Shown here piece by piece: positions 25,817-35,030 of a stretch of 45,995 nt of DNA. A model generated the notes under the pieces. The model saw nothing but the letters and a program-made list of their open reading frames with translations. It ran no database searches and had not been told where the DNA came from. The stretch is from contig JAHDFK010000012.1 of the NCBI GenBank assembly GCA_020628175.1, positions 1-45,995 of the forward strand, read 5' to 3'. Position numbers and translations under genes: made by a program. Position 1 is the first letter of the stretch. Each line of letters opens with the position of its first letter. This DNA comes from Wenyingzhuangia sp. (GTDB taxonomy: Bacteria > Bacteroidota > Bacteroidia > Flavobacteriales > Flavobacteriaceae).

Positions 25817-26839
25817 ATGAAAAAATTTATTTACAGTTTTTTAATCATCTCTATAATTACCCTAGCTGCTGGAGCTTATTTTTATTCGGTTATTTACAAT
25901 TCGCAAGTCAAAGAAAACACCAACATTTACATTCGCTCTACAGATACTTTAGAAGATGTTTTACTAAAACTTGAAACTGTATGTAACGACACAAAAAGCT
26001 TAAAAAAAGTAGCTTCTTTAAAAAAATATCAACACCCAAAACCTGGAATGTACATATTAAAAGAAGGAATGAATAACAACGAAATCATCAACCTCTTAAG
26101 AAGTGGACAGCAAACACCCGTAAAAGTCACTTTTAACAATCAGAATTACATAGAAAATTTAGCAGGTAGATTGTCTCAACAAATAGAAGCCGATTCTGTA
26201 AGCATTCTAAAAAGTTTGACCGACAAGAACTTTTTAAAAAAACACAACTTAACTTCTAAAACTGCTTTGCATATATGCATGCCTTATACGTACGAATGTT
26301 ATTGGAATATTTCACCAAACGAATTAAGAAGTAAATTTTTAAAAGCATACCAGCGCTTTTGGAGTTCAAATAGAATTGCCAAAGCAAAAAAACTACATCT
26401 AAACAAAAATCAAGTTATTTCTTTAGCTGCCATTGTACACAAAGAAACACAACACAAACCCGAAAGAAAAAAAGTAGCAGGCGTATACTTAAATAGATTA
26501 AGAGTTGGAATGCCTTTACAAGCAGACCCTACGGTGATTTTTGCTTTAAAAGAAAAACATGGTAGAAATACCGTAATTAAAAGAGTCTTAAAAAAAGATT
26601 TAACAATCAAATCTGCCTACAACACTTACGTTCATAAAGGAACACCTCCAAGTGCAATTGCAATGCCAGATGTAGATGCTATTGATGCCGTATTAAACGC
26701 ATCGAAACACAAATACTATTATTTTTGCGCCAACCCCAAACAATTTGGAACCCATCTTTTTGCTAAAAACCTAAGAGAACACAATAAAAACGCTCAGCAA
26801 TACCAAACTTGGTTAAACAAACAAAAAGTACATCGTTAA
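25817..26839 (+). CDS. mltG: Endolytic murein transglycosylase MltG
   Basis: Cleaves nascent glycan strands and so limits their length. The 340-residue protein has a single N-terminal membrane helix (FIYSFLIISIITLAAGAYF), a LysM-like part (DTLEDVLLKLETV, PKPGMYILKEGMNNNEIINL) and the YceG domain. The catalytic Glu is E210 in IVHKETQHKPERKKVAGVYL, followed by the conserved RLRVGMPLQADPTVIFAL and TPPSAIAMPDVDAI. Found downstream of dapF, consistent with a cell-wall cluster. Confidence 0.96.
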   Translation: MKKFIYSFLIISIITLAAGAYFYSVIYNSQVKENTNIYIRSTDTLEDVLLKLETVCNDTKSLKKVASLKKYQHPKPGMYILKEGMNNNEIINLLRSGQQTPVKVTFNNQNYIENLAGRLSQQIEADSVSILKSLTDKNFLKKHNLTSKTALHICMPYTYECYWNISPNELRSKFLKAYQRFWSSNRIAKAKKLHLNKNQVISLAAIVHKETQHKPERKKVAGVYLNRLRVGMPLQADPTVIFALKEKHGRNTVIKRVLKKDLTIKSAYNTYVHKGTPPSAIAMPDVDAIDAVLNASKHKYYYFCANPKQFGTHLFAKNLREHNKNAQQYQTWLNKQKVHR

Positions 26840-26882
26840 AAACTATTATTTGTATTTTTAAAGAAAAACAACAGAGAATGCC

Positions 26883-27875
26883 ATGCAAAAAACGTTAAGC
26901 GATTATTACGCTATCTTAGAAATTAACGAAAACGCATCGCTAGATGAAATAAAGAAAGCTTTTCGTAAAAAAGCAAAAAAATTTCATCCTGATAGAAATA
27001 CAGCTACTAGTTCTCAAGAAAAATTTATTGCTGTTACAGAAGCGTATGAATACATTACAAATCACTTAAAAAACCCTACTTCTTTTTCTGATATATTTAA
27101 CGAATACAAAGCTGATAAAGAAAGAGAAGAGCAATTGAGAAAAACTGCACGAAAAAAAGCACAAGAGTTCGCTAGAAAAAAATACGAAGAATTTATCAAT
27201 AGTGATTTCTACAAAAACGATCAAGCTTCGTTAATTATTCTAGACCACCTACAATTCTTTTTTATTACACTTATTATTCTAGTTCCTGTTATTTGTTTTT
27301 GTTCTTTTGTTTTAGAGCAAAAAATACTAGGCTACCTTGTTAGTCTACCCATCGTTTATTTTTGGTACAATTACTACAAAAAACATATAGAACTAGACAC
27401 CGAAGAATTACTGTTCGCCCTCAAACGTGTATTTAACATTTGGGAATTACAATTGGTTTCCTCTCTGTTGATCAACTTTTTTTTATACACCAATTACACC
27501 TTAAACACAGAAATTAGTTTACTAAACATATATCTAATCTATTTTAGCATCAACTTTGTTTTTGTTTTTTTAGTACTCGGAAAAAAAATAAATAAAACAG
27601 CTACAAAAACTCTTTTTGGTATTCTAATTCCATTAGGATTTAACATCTTATTTCTTCTCAATTTTATCCTTTCTTTTCAAACCGAAATAGAAAGCTATAG
27701 GTTTATCAAAGGTAATTCTAGCATTATAAAACTAGAAAACAACAAGTATTACGAGCAAGAGTGGTTTCGCTTTTTTATAGACTATAACGATTTAAGGGAG
27801 AAAGATGTAATACATTACAGTTTTAGAGAAGGAGTTTTTGGCTTTCGCGTACTTACCAACTACGAGTTAGAATAA
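26883..27875 (+). CDS. Membrane-anchored J-domain protein
   Basis: A 330-residue protein with an N-terminal J domain (residues about 6-60, SDYYAILEINENASLDEIKKAFRK) holding the HPD motif at 35-37, which stimulates DnaK ATPase. It lacks the Gly/Phe-rich and zinc-finger regions of DnaJ. After a basic helix (ARKKAQEFARKKYEEFINSD) come at least five hydrophobic segments between about 120 and 265, so it is a polytopic membrane J protein. The final 55 residues are soluble. A role as a local recruiter of DnaK to the membrane is an inference; no specific family is recognised beyond the J domain. Last gene of the plus-strand run. Confidence 0.85.
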   Translation: MQKTLSDYYAILEINENASLDEIKKAFRKKAKKFHPDRNTATSSQEKFIAVTEAYEYITNHLKNPTSFSDIFNEYKADKEREEQLRKTARKKAQEFARKKYEEFINSDFYKNDQASLIILDHLQFFFITLIILVPVICFCSFVLEQKILGYLVSLPIVYFWYNYYKKHIELDTEELLFALKRVFNIWELQLVSSLLINFFLYTNYTLNTEISLLNIYLIYFSINFVFVFLVLGKKINKTATKTLFGILIPLGFNILFLLNFILSFQTEIESYRFIKGNSSIIKLENNKYYEQEWFRFFIDYNDLREKDVIHYSFREGVFGFRVLTNYELE

Positions 27876-27904
27876 TTTGCTAACACAGTACACATCTTTT
27901 AATA

Positions 27905-28609
27905 CTATGCGTGGATGATAAAAATTGCAGGTATTTTGTGTAATTCAGGCTTTTTATTTTTCCATTCAGCCACTGTAAACGTTCTAATATACTCTGTAGG
28001 CATTGTGATATCTGCAGCAATACACAAATTGGTGTTTGCAGATAAATTTGCCTTCAAATCATCTAACATCTTATGATTTCTGTAAGGTGTTTCTATAAAA
28101 ATTTGAGACTGTTTGTGCTCTTTAGACAAACGCTCTAAACGTTTAATTTCTCGTTTTCTATCGCTTTTATCAATAGGTAAATACCCATTAAACGCAAAAC
28201 TCTGACCATTCATTCCCGAAGCCATAATAGCCATTAAAATAGACGAGGGCCCTACCAAAGGAATCACTCTTATTCCCTTTTTATGTGCCAATCTAACAAC
28301 GTCAGATCCTGGATCTGCAACCGCAGGCACACCAGCTTCTGACAACAAACCTACAGATTCTCCTTGCATGCAAACATCTAAATACGAATTTACCTCAACA
28401 GGATCTACGTATTTATCTATCAACTTTAATTGTAAGCTTGGTTGCGATTTTGAAGGTGTTATTTTTTTGATAAATCTACGCGCCGATTTTTCGTTTTCAA
28501 CAATAAAATTCGTCAAATTTTCTACTACCGATTTTACCGATATAGGCATCACCTCTAAGGGTTCATTATCTCCTAATGTAGTAGGTATTAAATACAAATG
28601 ACCTTTCAT
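27905..28609 (-). CDS. Tetrapyrrole-methylase family SAM methyltransferase (RsmI-like)
   Basis: A 234-residue protein of the tetrapyrrole (corrin/porphyrin) methylase fold. Signatures are GHLYLIPTTLGDNEPLEVMP at the start, VGLLSEAGVPAVADPGSDVVRLA, the SAM-binding VIPLVGPSSILMAIMASGMNG, then IFIETPYRNHKMLDDL. RsmI methylates C1402 of 16S rRNA, but this protein diverges from classical RsmI at the N-terminus (TTLGDN in place of TPIGNL), so the target is uncertain. The ATG at 28609 follows the stop of the phosphatase gene by 1 base; the longer frame would overlap it. Confidence 0.88.
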   Translation of the reverse strand: MKGHLYLIPTTLGDNEPLEVMPISVKSVVENLTNFIVENEKSARRFIKKITPSKSQPSLQLKLIDKYVDPVEVNSYLDVCMQGESVGLLSEAGVPAVADPGSDVVRLAHKKGIRVIPLVGPSSILMAIMASGMNGQSFAFNGYLPIDKSDRKREIKRLERLSKEHKQSQIFIETPYRNHKMLDDLKANLSANTNLCIAADITMPTEYIRTFTVAEWKNKKPELHKIPAIFIIHA

Positions 28610-28610
28610 A

Positions 28611-29072
28611 TTATTTTTCAATTTTACCGACAATTACTGCACATGCTTTGTCTAGCATTTGATACACATGCTCAAAACCTCCATCACCTCCGTAATAAGG
28701 ATCTGGAACCGATATGTTTTCATTTGGCTGCAGCTCGTTCATAATCATACGAACCTTATCTTTTTGCGTTTTATTTTTTGCTAACTTTAAAATATTCTGA
28801 TAATTCGTAGCATCCATCGCGTAAATAAAATCAAAAGTATCTAAATCAGTCACCTCTAATTTTCTAGCACGTTGCCCTGTAATATCTATTCCATATTTTT
28901 TTGCAACTTCAATAGATCTTTCATCAGGTAAATTACCTACATGATAAGTACCTGTACCAGCAGAGTCTACAAAAACATTCGAGCTGGATAATTTAGATTT
29001 TAAGATGCCTTCTGCCAATGGAGATCTACAAATATTCCCCAAACAAACCATTAAGACTCTTGTTGTTTTCAT
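28611..29072 (-). CDS. Low-molecular-weight protein-tyrosine phosphatase
   Basis: A 153-residue phosphatase with the P-loop CLGNICRS: nucleophile Cys10 and Arg16. The general acid Asp is in VPDPYYGGDGGFEHV near residue 120. In other bacteria such enzymes oppose BY-kinases or act in arsenate reduction. Here it sits in the dnaA group and not beside the BY-kinase at 7469-9934, although the two could still act together. It starts 2 bases after the dnaA stop. Confidence 0.94.
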   Translation of the reverse strand: MKTTRVLMVCLGNICRSPLAEGILKSKLSSSNVFVDSAGTGTYHVGNLPDERSIEVAKKYGIDITGQRARKLEVTDLDTFDFIYAMDATNYQNILKLAKNKTQKDKVRMIMNELQPNENISVPDPYYGGDGGFEHVYQMLDKACAVIVGKIEK

Positions 29073-29074
29073 TA

Positions 29075-30505
29075 CTAAAAAGTTAACTTCTTGGTAATAT
29101 CTTCAACATATTTTTTAAACTGTTTGTCTGTCGCAGATAAGTTATCTACGGTTTTACAAGCATGTAACACAGTAGCATGATCACGTTTTCCTATTTGCGC
29201 ACCAATACTTGCTAATGAAGACTTGGTTAACTTTTTAGAAAAATACATGGCCAACTGGCGAGCCTGTACAATATGTCTTTTTCGAGTTTTAGATTGTAGT
29301 GTTGCTAAATCTATTTCGAAATATTTAGAAACTACTTTTTGGATGTAATCTACAGATACTTCTTTGTTTGTATTCTTAACAAATTTATCTACAATTGTTT
29401 TTGCTAAAGACAAACTGAAATCTTTTTTATTAAAAGCCGATTGTGCTATTAACGAAGTAACAACCCCTTCTAACTCTCTTACATTTGTTTTGATATGCTT
29501 TGCAATAAACTCTATCACTTCTGTAGGTACCTCTACCCCATCACGATACAATCTATTTTCTAAAATACTAATACGTGTTTCGTAATCGGGCGCTTGCAGT
29601 TCTGCAGACAATCCCCATTTAAAACGCGATAACAAACGTTGTTCAATATCTTGCATATCAACAGGTGCTTTGTCCGAAGTTAAAATAACCTGTTTTCCGT
29701 TTTGATGCAATTCGTTAAATATTTGAAAAAATGCATCTTGTGTTTTTGTTTTTCCTGATAAGAACTGAATATCATCTACAATCAATACATCTATCATTTG
29801 ATAAAAATGTAAAAAATCATTTCTGTTATTATTCTTTAAAACAGCATCTCCGTATTGTTGAATAAATTTCTCTGTAGAAACATACAATACCGTTTTATCC
29901 GGATACTTATCTTTTACCTGAACACCAATTGCATGTGCCAAATGCGTTTTTCCTAAACCAACTCCTCCATAAATCATTAAAGGATTGAAAGAAGTTCCTC
30001 CAGGTTTGTTTGCCACTGCCATACCTGCAGATCTTCCTAAACGATTTGAATCTCCCTCAATATAACTATCAAAGTTATAATTTGGGTTTAAATTAGACTC
30101 TACTTTTACTTTTTGAAGTCCCGGTATTACAAATGGATTTTTAACTTCTCTACTAATTGCCTTTGCAGGAACGGTTACGTTTTGAGGACGTAAGGGCGCT
30201 CTGTTGGCACTTGGTATTTTTACTGTTTGTGGTACTTTATTACTGTACGAATTCTCTAATCGAACATCGTACAATAAACGTGCCTCTGCACCTAATTCTC
30301 TAACCAATGCACTCTTCATGATTTTCACATAATTCTCTTCTAAAAACTCAAAAAAGAATTTACTGGGTACCTGAATCGTAAGTGCTTCTCCTTCCAATTT
30401 AACAGGAACAATAGGTTCAAACCAAGTCTTAAATCCAACCGGGGTGATGTTGTCCTTTATAAATTGTAAGCATGATGCCCACACGTCTTCAGCAGTTTTT
30501 ATCAT
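29075..30505 (-). CDS. dnaA: Chromosomal replication initiator DnaA
   Basis: Initiator that melts the replication origin. The 476-residue protein has an N-terminal domain (KTAEDVWASCLQFIKDNITP), a variable linker, the AAA+ domain with Walker A GGVGLGKT at about 180-187 and Walker B VLIVDDIQFLSG, and the domain IV DNA-binding helix-turn-helix with the signature SLASIGAQIGKRDHATVLHA. I prefer the ATG at 30505; the frame continues to a GTG at 30520. One perfect and one near-perfect DnaA box lie upstream, suggesting autoregulation. Confidence 0.97.
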   Translation of the reverse strand: MIKTAEDVWASCLQFIKDNITPVGFKTWFEPIVPVKLEGEALTIQVPSKFFFEFLEENYVKIMKSALVRELGAEARLLYDVRLENSYSNKVPQTVKIPSANRAPLRPQNVTVPAKAISREVKNPFVIPGLQKVKVESNLNPNYNFDSYIEGDSNRLGRSAGMAVANKPGGTSFNPLMIYGGVGLGKTHLAHAIGVQVKDKYPDKTVLYVSTEKFIQQYGDAVLKNNNRNDFLHFYQMIDVLIVDDIQFLSGKTKTQDAFFQIFNELHQNGKQVILTSDKAPVDMQDIEQRLLSRFKWGLSAELQAPDYETRISILENRLYRDGVEVPTEVIEFIAKHIKTNVRELEGVVTSLIAQSAFNKKDFSLSLAKTIVDKFVKNTNKEVSVDYIQKVVSKYFEIDLATLQSKTRKRHIVQARQLAMYFSKKLTKSSLASIGAQIGKRDHATVLHACKTVDNLSATDKQFKKYVEDITKKLTF

Positions 30506-30542
30506 GGTGTTATTTAGCACTTTAGTATTCGTTTAATTTAGT

Positions 30543-30616
30543 TTACTCACAAAACCAATACAATAACGTTTGTTAACGATATTTTGATTTCTAGAGGACT
30601 ACAAAAGTGTGAATAA
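30543..30616. promoter_or_regulatory. DnaA-box-like sites upstream of dnaA
   Basis: TTATTCACA is present on the minus strand at 30608-30616 (a perfect TTATNCACA), and TTACTCACA on the plus strand at 30543-30551 (8 of 9). Both are in the 189-base region between dnaA and the divergent thioesterase. They suggest DnaA autoregulation. Two sites are too few to call an origin of replication. Confidence 0.5.
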
Positions 30617-30694
30617 ATTTCAGTAAAAAAAAACAAGATCGCTATTGGATATCATCTTTTTTTTACATAATATCTGACTGCTTAAAAACAAAAC

Positions 30695-31096
30695 ATGAAT
30701 AGTAAAGAATATTCGTTTCGAGTGAAATATTACGAAACTGACAAAATGCAGTATGCACACCACAGTAACTATGCCAAATACTTTGAAACCGCTAGGATAG
30801 AGTGGCTTAGAGCCGCAGGAATATCCTACAAAGATATGGAAGACCAAGGAGTTATGCTACCTGTTGTTAACATCAATACCAATTTTAAAAAACCTGCAAA
30901 ATATGATGATTTGCTAACTATAAAAACTGCGTTAAAACAGATACCCGATGTAAAGATTATTTTTACATACAAAATTCACAATCAGGAGCAAGAATTGTTA
31001 ACAACTGGAGAGACTACGCTTGTATTTGTAGATATGCAAAAAAACAGACCTATTCGCTGTCCAGAAAACATACTAAATCTACTTGTTGATTCTTAA
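30695..31096 (+). CDS. Acyl-CoA thioesterase, YbgC/4-hydroxybenzoyl-CoA type
   Basis: A 133-residue hotdog-fold thioesterase. The start KEYSFRVKYYETDKMQYAHH, then SNYAKYFETARIEWLRAAG, holds the conserved Asp (ETDKMQ) and the substrate helix of the 4HBT family. The substrate is unknown; short-chain acyl-CoA or acyl-ACP are usual. It is divergent from dnaA and meets the yigZ-like gene tail to tail with 3 bases between. Confidence 0.92.
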   Translation: MNSKEYSFRVKYYETDKMQYAHHSNYAKYFETARIEWLRAAGISYKDMEDQGVMLPVVNINTNFKKPAKYDDLLTIKTALKQIPDVKIIFTYKIHNQEQELLTTGETTLVFVDMQKNRPIRCPENILNLLVDS

Positions 31097-31099
31097 AAA

Positions 31100-31720
31100 T
31101 TAAGACACTTCATTTACGCTAATTTTCACACATCTTAATTTTTCGAAAGCACTTAGTACTTCCGAAAAAATTGCCAGAGGAGAAAGCAATGTAAACTTAC
31201 AATCTAAATACATTTCTTGCGATTGAATTTCTAATGCAAATGTTTTAATCACTCGCATGACTTTATCTACATGTTCGTACGAACTTATAATTTGAAATGT
31301 TTGTTGTATTGTTTTCTCTTCTATAATGGCTGTTGTTAAAGTTTCTTCCGCACACGTTCTATAAGCTTTTATCAAACCACCCACACCTAGTTTCACACCT
31401 CCAAAATAACGAACTACAATTAATAAAACATTAGTAACTTCAAACGAGAGTAACTGACCATAAATAGGTTGTCCTGCCGTATTGCTAGGCTCACCATCAT
31501 CATTTACTCTGTATTTCGAGCCATCAAACTCCAAACGATAGGCATAACACCAATGTCTCGCATCGTGGTATTGTTTTTTAATAGCTTGTAACTGTTCTTT
31601 TACCTCTTCTTCGTTTGTTACAGAAAATAAGTATCCTATAAACTTACTTCCCTTCTCTTTGTACAACACCTGTTCTACAGGTTTGTTTATAGTTCTGTAG
31701 GTTGTAATTTGTATACTCAT
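31100..31720 (-). CDS. YigZ/IMPACT family protein
   Basis: A 206-residue protein of the UPF0029/IMPACT family. Signatures are EKGSKFIGYLFSVTNEEEVK, HDARHWCYAYRLEFD, DDGEPSNTAGQPI and VRYFGGVKLGVGGLIKAYR. A C-terminal ferredoxin-like domain (DUF1949) follows. The function is unclear in bacteria; the eukaryotic relative controls Gcn2. It overlaps the EamA transporter start by 4 bases. Confidence 0.94.
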   Translation of the reverse strand: MSIQITTYRTINKPVEQVLYKEKGSKFIGYLFSVTNEEEVKEQLQAIKKQYHDARHWCYAYRLEFDGSKYRVNDDGEPSNTAGQPIYGQLLSFEVTNVLLIVVRYFGGVKLGVGGLIKAYRTCAEETLTTAIIEEKTIQQTFQIISSYEHVDKVMRVIKTFALEIQSQEMYLDCKFTLLSPLAIFSEVLSAFEKLRCVKISVNEVS

Positions 31721-32583
31721 ATAGCAACATATAAAAATACAATAGCCAATAACGACATTGCGATTCCTAAATAATTGTACTTACTCAATTTTTCTTTATA
31801 CAACACCACTCCTAATATTACAGATAACAACACTACCAATAGATTGTTTATAGAAAAAACCAAGGAACTCTCGTATGTTGGTTGCGCCAATGCTTTTAAT
31901 AAAAAATAAATAGAAAAATAATTAGGAACTCCCAAAATAATACCTGCTCCTATATTTTTAATCGAAAATGTTATTTTATTTAATACCAACTTAACTACTA
32001 ACAACAAAACACCAATACAACCACAAAATAAAAACAACGCTGTTGAAAACACAGCTAACTGTTGTTTTGGCACATGTGTTATTTGTGTATGATTAATGAT
32101 GGCATCGGCAACACCGCTGCCTACAAATATTAAAAATGGTAAAAACCACAGACGTTTGTTAAACGTAGTAGTCCCTTGCTTTTTAGAAGTAAACCAAACC
32201 CCTAACAGTGCCAATACAATTCCTAATAACTTAATCCAACCCAAAGTTTCGTTATACAAAACAACACCCAAAGCAATAGGGATAACCACACTCATTTTAT
32301 TTGCGATGGTCATAATAGACAAACCTCCTTTTTGAGCCGTAATTGCCATTAAATTAAAAACTGTTATAAAAATTACTGCAATACAAAAAGCTCCTAAAGT
32401 CCAAGGTTGATTGGTATAGGGAATAATTTCTATGGGTACATTCGAAAACAAACTACCAATTAAAAAAGCAACAAAGTAATTGTATACTATCGCCTGAAAA
32501 TTATCAATCTTATAACGATCAAACTCTTTTAGAATTAAAAAAACGAGCGTTGTAAAAACAATACTTAATACGAGATACATCAT
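31717..32583 (-). CDS. EamA/DMT family transporter
   Basis: A 288-residue inner-membrane protein with ten hydrophobic segments in two five-helix halves, as in the drug/metabolite transporter superfamily. The end of the first half (MSVVIPIALGVVLYNETLGW, LGIVLALLGVWF) and the end of the second (NLLVVLLSVILGVVLYKEKL) show the EamA repeat. The cargo cannot be told. Two ATGs in a row allow 32583 or 32580. It touches ribD directly. Confidence 0.92.
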   Translation of the reverse strand: MMYLVLSIVFTTLVFLILKEFDRYKIDNFQAIVYNYFVAFLIGSLFSNVPIEIIPYTNQPWTLGAFCIAVIFITVFNLMAITAQKGGLSIMTIANKMSVVIPIALGVVLYNETLGWIKLLGIVLALLGVWFTSKKQGTTTFNKRLWFLPFLIFVGSGVADAIINHTQITHVPKQQLAVFSTALFLFCGCIGVLLLVVKLVLNKITFSIKNIGAGIILGVPNYFSIYFLLKALAQPTYESSLVFSINNLLVVLLSVILGVVLYKEKLSKYNYLGIAMSLLAIVFLYVAI

Positions 32584-33636
32584 TTAATTGGCTCTATAAT
32601 GTTTTAAAACATCTCCTCCTATTTGGGTTTCAGTAACAGGATTCCTGTGTAAACGTGGTGCAGACACTCCTTTTGTAAATACCGATTCGCCAACAAACAC
32701 ATAAGCTTCATCCCATACATTTGTCTGTATAAACGAGTTTAGTAACTGCTTACCTCCTTCTACAATAACCGATTGGATGTTACGATCGTACAAGCTTTTT
32801 AATACTTGGGGAATTATATTTTTAGAAAAATCAAGTTGTTCAAAAACAACTGTACCTACATTTTCTTGTGGTTGCTCTGTAAAAACAATTGTTGACACTT
32901 TATTATTATACAAATTGTAGGCTTCTGGAATTCTCATCGATTTATCTATGAGAATACGAATAGGAGAAACACCACCAGTTGTTCTAACATTTAACGAGGG
33001 ATTGTCTTTTAAAGCCGTGTTCGTACCCACCATTATTGCATGCTCTAGAGCTCGCATTTGATGTACTTGTTGCTTCGAAAAATCATTCGATATCCACGTA
33101 GGTTGTGCATCCTTAATATTTGCAACAACTCTATCTGTATCTATAAACCCATCTTTTGTTTCTGCCCATTTTAATACTATATAGGGGCGTTGTTTGTTAT
33201 GGTACGTTAAAAAACGCTTGTGCAACTCTAAACATTCTTTTTCTAAAACACCTACCTGTATATTTCTACCTGCTTTTAATAACTGTTCTATTCCTTTACC
33301 CGATACTTCTGAAAAAGTATCTACACAACCTATATAAATATTTGGAATTTTTTTAGCTTCTATCAAACTTGCACAAGGAGGCGTTTTACCATAATGCGAA
33401 CACGGCTCTAAGGTTACATACAAACTCGAATGCGGCAACAAACTTGTGTCTTGAACAGCATTGATCGCATTTACCTCAGCATGAGGACCTCCATAACTAT
33501 CCGTATACCCTTCTCCTATTATCTTACCATCACACACAATAACAGCTCCTACAGATGGATTTGGATAGGCTAAACGAGTACCTTTACGAGCTAAAGAAAT
33601 AGCTCTTCTCATATAAATTTCGTGAATCGTACTCAT
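32584..33636 (-). CDS. ribD: Bifunctional diaminohydroxyphosphoribosylaminopyrimidine deaminase / reductase
   Basis: Two steps of riboflavin synthesis in one 350-residue protein. The N-terminal deaminase has the zinc ligands in GGPHAEVNAI and EPCSHYGKTPPC. The C-terminal reductase half has VLKWAETKDGFIDTD, the MVGTNTALKDNPSLNVR segment and the NADPH-binding VIVEGGKQLLNSF. It is packed between the LEA lipoprotein and the EamA transporter without gaps. No FMN riboswitch is seen upstream. Confidence 0.96.
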   Translation of the reverse strand: MSTIHEIYMRRAISLARKGTRLAYPNPSVGAVIVCDGKIIGEGYTDSYGGPHAEVNAINAVQDTSLLPHSSLYVTLEPCSHYGKTPPCASLIEAKKIPNIYIGCVDTFSEVSGKGIEQLLKAGRNIQVGVLEKECLELHKRFLTYHNKQRPYIVLKWAETKDGFIDTDRVVANIKDAQPTWISNDFSKQQVHQMRALEHAIMVGTNTALKDNPSLNVRTTGGVSPIRILIDKSMRIPEAYNLYNNKVSTIVFTEQPQENVGTVVFEQLDFSKNIIPQVLKSLYDRNIQSVIVEGGKQLLNSFIQTNVWDEAYVFVGESVFTKGVSAPRLHRNPVTETQIGGDVLKHYRAN

Positions 33637-34104
33637 TTAGTTTACTAACTTTATTTTTTTAGAAAAAGTAATTGGATATTCTTTTTTCAAAAACGATTTT
33701 CGAAAAGTAGCTTTTCCATCCAAAGCAACCTCAACTTCGTTTTTTAACACGCTATTCAACAAAGCCCCTAGCAAACCTCCTTTACCCTGTAAAATTTGTT
33801 TGTAAGCTATTTTTATTTCCAAAGGCACTAAAAAGTCTTTTTCTGCTGGTACTTCAACTTCCTTACTTTTTAAAGCTCCTACATCTATCTTATTTACAAC
33901 TGCATGCAAATTTTCTAACAGTAATGTACCTCCTATTCTGTTAGGGTTTTTAAAATCTAGATTCGCCTGTATCACCACAGAATCATTCACTACCTCTGCT
34001 ACTTTAATAGCTCCAACTCCTTTGTAAATAGGTGCCTCTAAACTCGAACACGATGCTACCAAAACAGCAATCATTAAAACGAAATATATTTTTACGTACT
34101 TCAT
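33637..34104 (-). CDS. LEA type 2 family lipoprotein
   Basis: A 155-residue lipoprotein: the signal MKYVKIYFVLMIAVLVASC gives a lipidated Cys at residue 19. The remainder (VVIQANLDFKNPNRIGGTLLLENLHAVV, then EVEVPAEKDFLVPLEIKIA) is the WHy/LEA14 pattern, a small beta-sandwich. The role is unknown; it is likely attached to the envelope. First gene of a four-gene minus-strand operon with ribD, EamA and yigZ, and it has a clear promoter element. Confidence 0.88.
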   Translation of the reverse strand: MKYVKIYFVLMIAVLVASCSSLEAPIYKGVGAIKVAEVVNDSVVIQANLDFKNPNRIGGTLLLENLHAVVNKIDVGALKSKEVEVPAEKDFLVPLEIKIAYKQILQGKGGLLGALLNSVLKNEVEVALDGKATFRKSFLKKEYPITFSKKIKLVN

Positions 34105-34109
34105 ATTTG

Positions 34110-34117
34110 TATATTTG
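34110..34117 (+). promoter_or_regulatory. -7 element TATATTTG upstream of prmC
   Basis: TATATTTG matches TAnnTTTG, 36 bases before the prmC ATG at 34154. It lies back to back with the minus-strand element at 34127-34134. Confidence 0.55.
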
Positions 34118-34126
34118 TGGTCACTA

Positions 34127-34134
34127 CAAAAATA
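34127..34134 (-). promoter_or_regulatory. -7 element TATTTTTG upstream of the LEA-ribD operon
   Basis: On the minus strand TATTTTTG matches TAnnTTTG, 22 bases before the LEA lipoprotein ATG at 34104. Confidence 0.55.
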
Positions 34135-34153
34135 TCAATAAATAAGCCAATTA

Positions 34154-34999
34154 ATGACTTTACTTACATTTAAACAAAAACTTTATACTACATTAAAAAG
34201 TCATTACCCCGAAACCGAAATTGCTTCTTTTTTTAAAATTATATTAGAAGATGTACTTCAGCTCTCTAAAATAGATTTTGCATTACATCCGCAACAGCAC
34301 CTAACCGATGCGCAGGCTACTAAAATAAACACCATTATTTTAAAATTAAGCGAGCAACAACCTATACAACAATTGATCGGTTTTGTTACCTATATGGATT
34401 TAAAACTAACCATAAACGAACATGTTTTAATACCCAGACCTGAAACAGAAGAATTGATTCATTGGATAGTATCTGACAATACAACAAACACATCTATTGA
34501 TATTTTAGATATTGGAACGGGTACAGGTTGTATACCCATAGCCTTAGCGAAAAATCTACATAAAGCACAGGTAAGTAGTGTAGATGTTTCTCCAAAAGCT
34601 ATAGAAACGGCTAAGCAAAATGCCAAACAAAACGGGGCAAAGGTAAATTTTAGCATACAAAATATTTTAACTACCACTGCCTTAAACAATACCTACGATG
34701 TAATTGTAAGCAATCCGCCTTATATTAGAAATTTAGAAAAAGTAGAAATCAAACAAAATGTACTGGAATACGAACCTCATTTGGCGCTTTTTGTAGCAGA
34801 TGATGATCCTCTTATTTTTTATAGAAAAATTGCCGAACTCGCGTTACAAGCTCTAAAACCTAATGGAGCTTTGTATTACGAAATTAATCAGTACTTAGGT
34901 AACGAAACCGTGGCATTACTAAAACAAATTGGCTTTAAACAGGTTACTCTAAGAAAAGATATTTTTGGAAACGACCGTATGATTAAGGCTACTTTATAG
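34154..34999 (+). CDS. prmC: Peptide chain release factor N5-glutamine methyltransferase
   Basis: Methylates the GGQ glutamine of release factors RF1 and RF2. The 281-residue protein has the N-terminal helical domain that holds the factor ([20 protein letters not shown]), then [16 protein letters not shown] motif [32 protein letters not shown], and the catalytic [10 protein letters not shown]. Normal length. trmD follows 31 bases later. Confidence 0.96.
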   Translation: MTLLTFKQKLYTTLKSHYPETEIASFFKIILEDVLQLSKIDFALHPQQHLTDAQATKINTIILKLSEQQPIQQLIGFVTYMDLKLTINEHVLIPRPETEELIHWIVSDNTTNTSIDILDIGTGTGCIPIALAKNLHKAQVSSVDVSPKAIETAKQNAKQNGAKVNFSIQNILTTTALNNTYDVIVSNPPYIRNLEKVEIKQNVLEYEPHLALFVADDDPLIFYRKIAELALQALKPNGALYYEINQYLGNETVALLKQIGFKQVTLRKDIFGNDRMIKATL

Positions 35000-35030
35000 C
35001 ACATTGTTTACTTTTACAAAAAATAACTCC

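Noticed and set aside
30521..30694. Origin of replication next to dnaA
   Set aside because: Only two DnaA-box-like sites and no clear AT-rich unwinding array; dnaA is often not at the origin in Bacteroidota.
30599..30694. tRNA or riboswitch in intergenic regions of the window
   Set aside because: I looked at all gaps above about 100 bases and saw no cloverleaf, TTCRANNC-type loop or known aptamer core.
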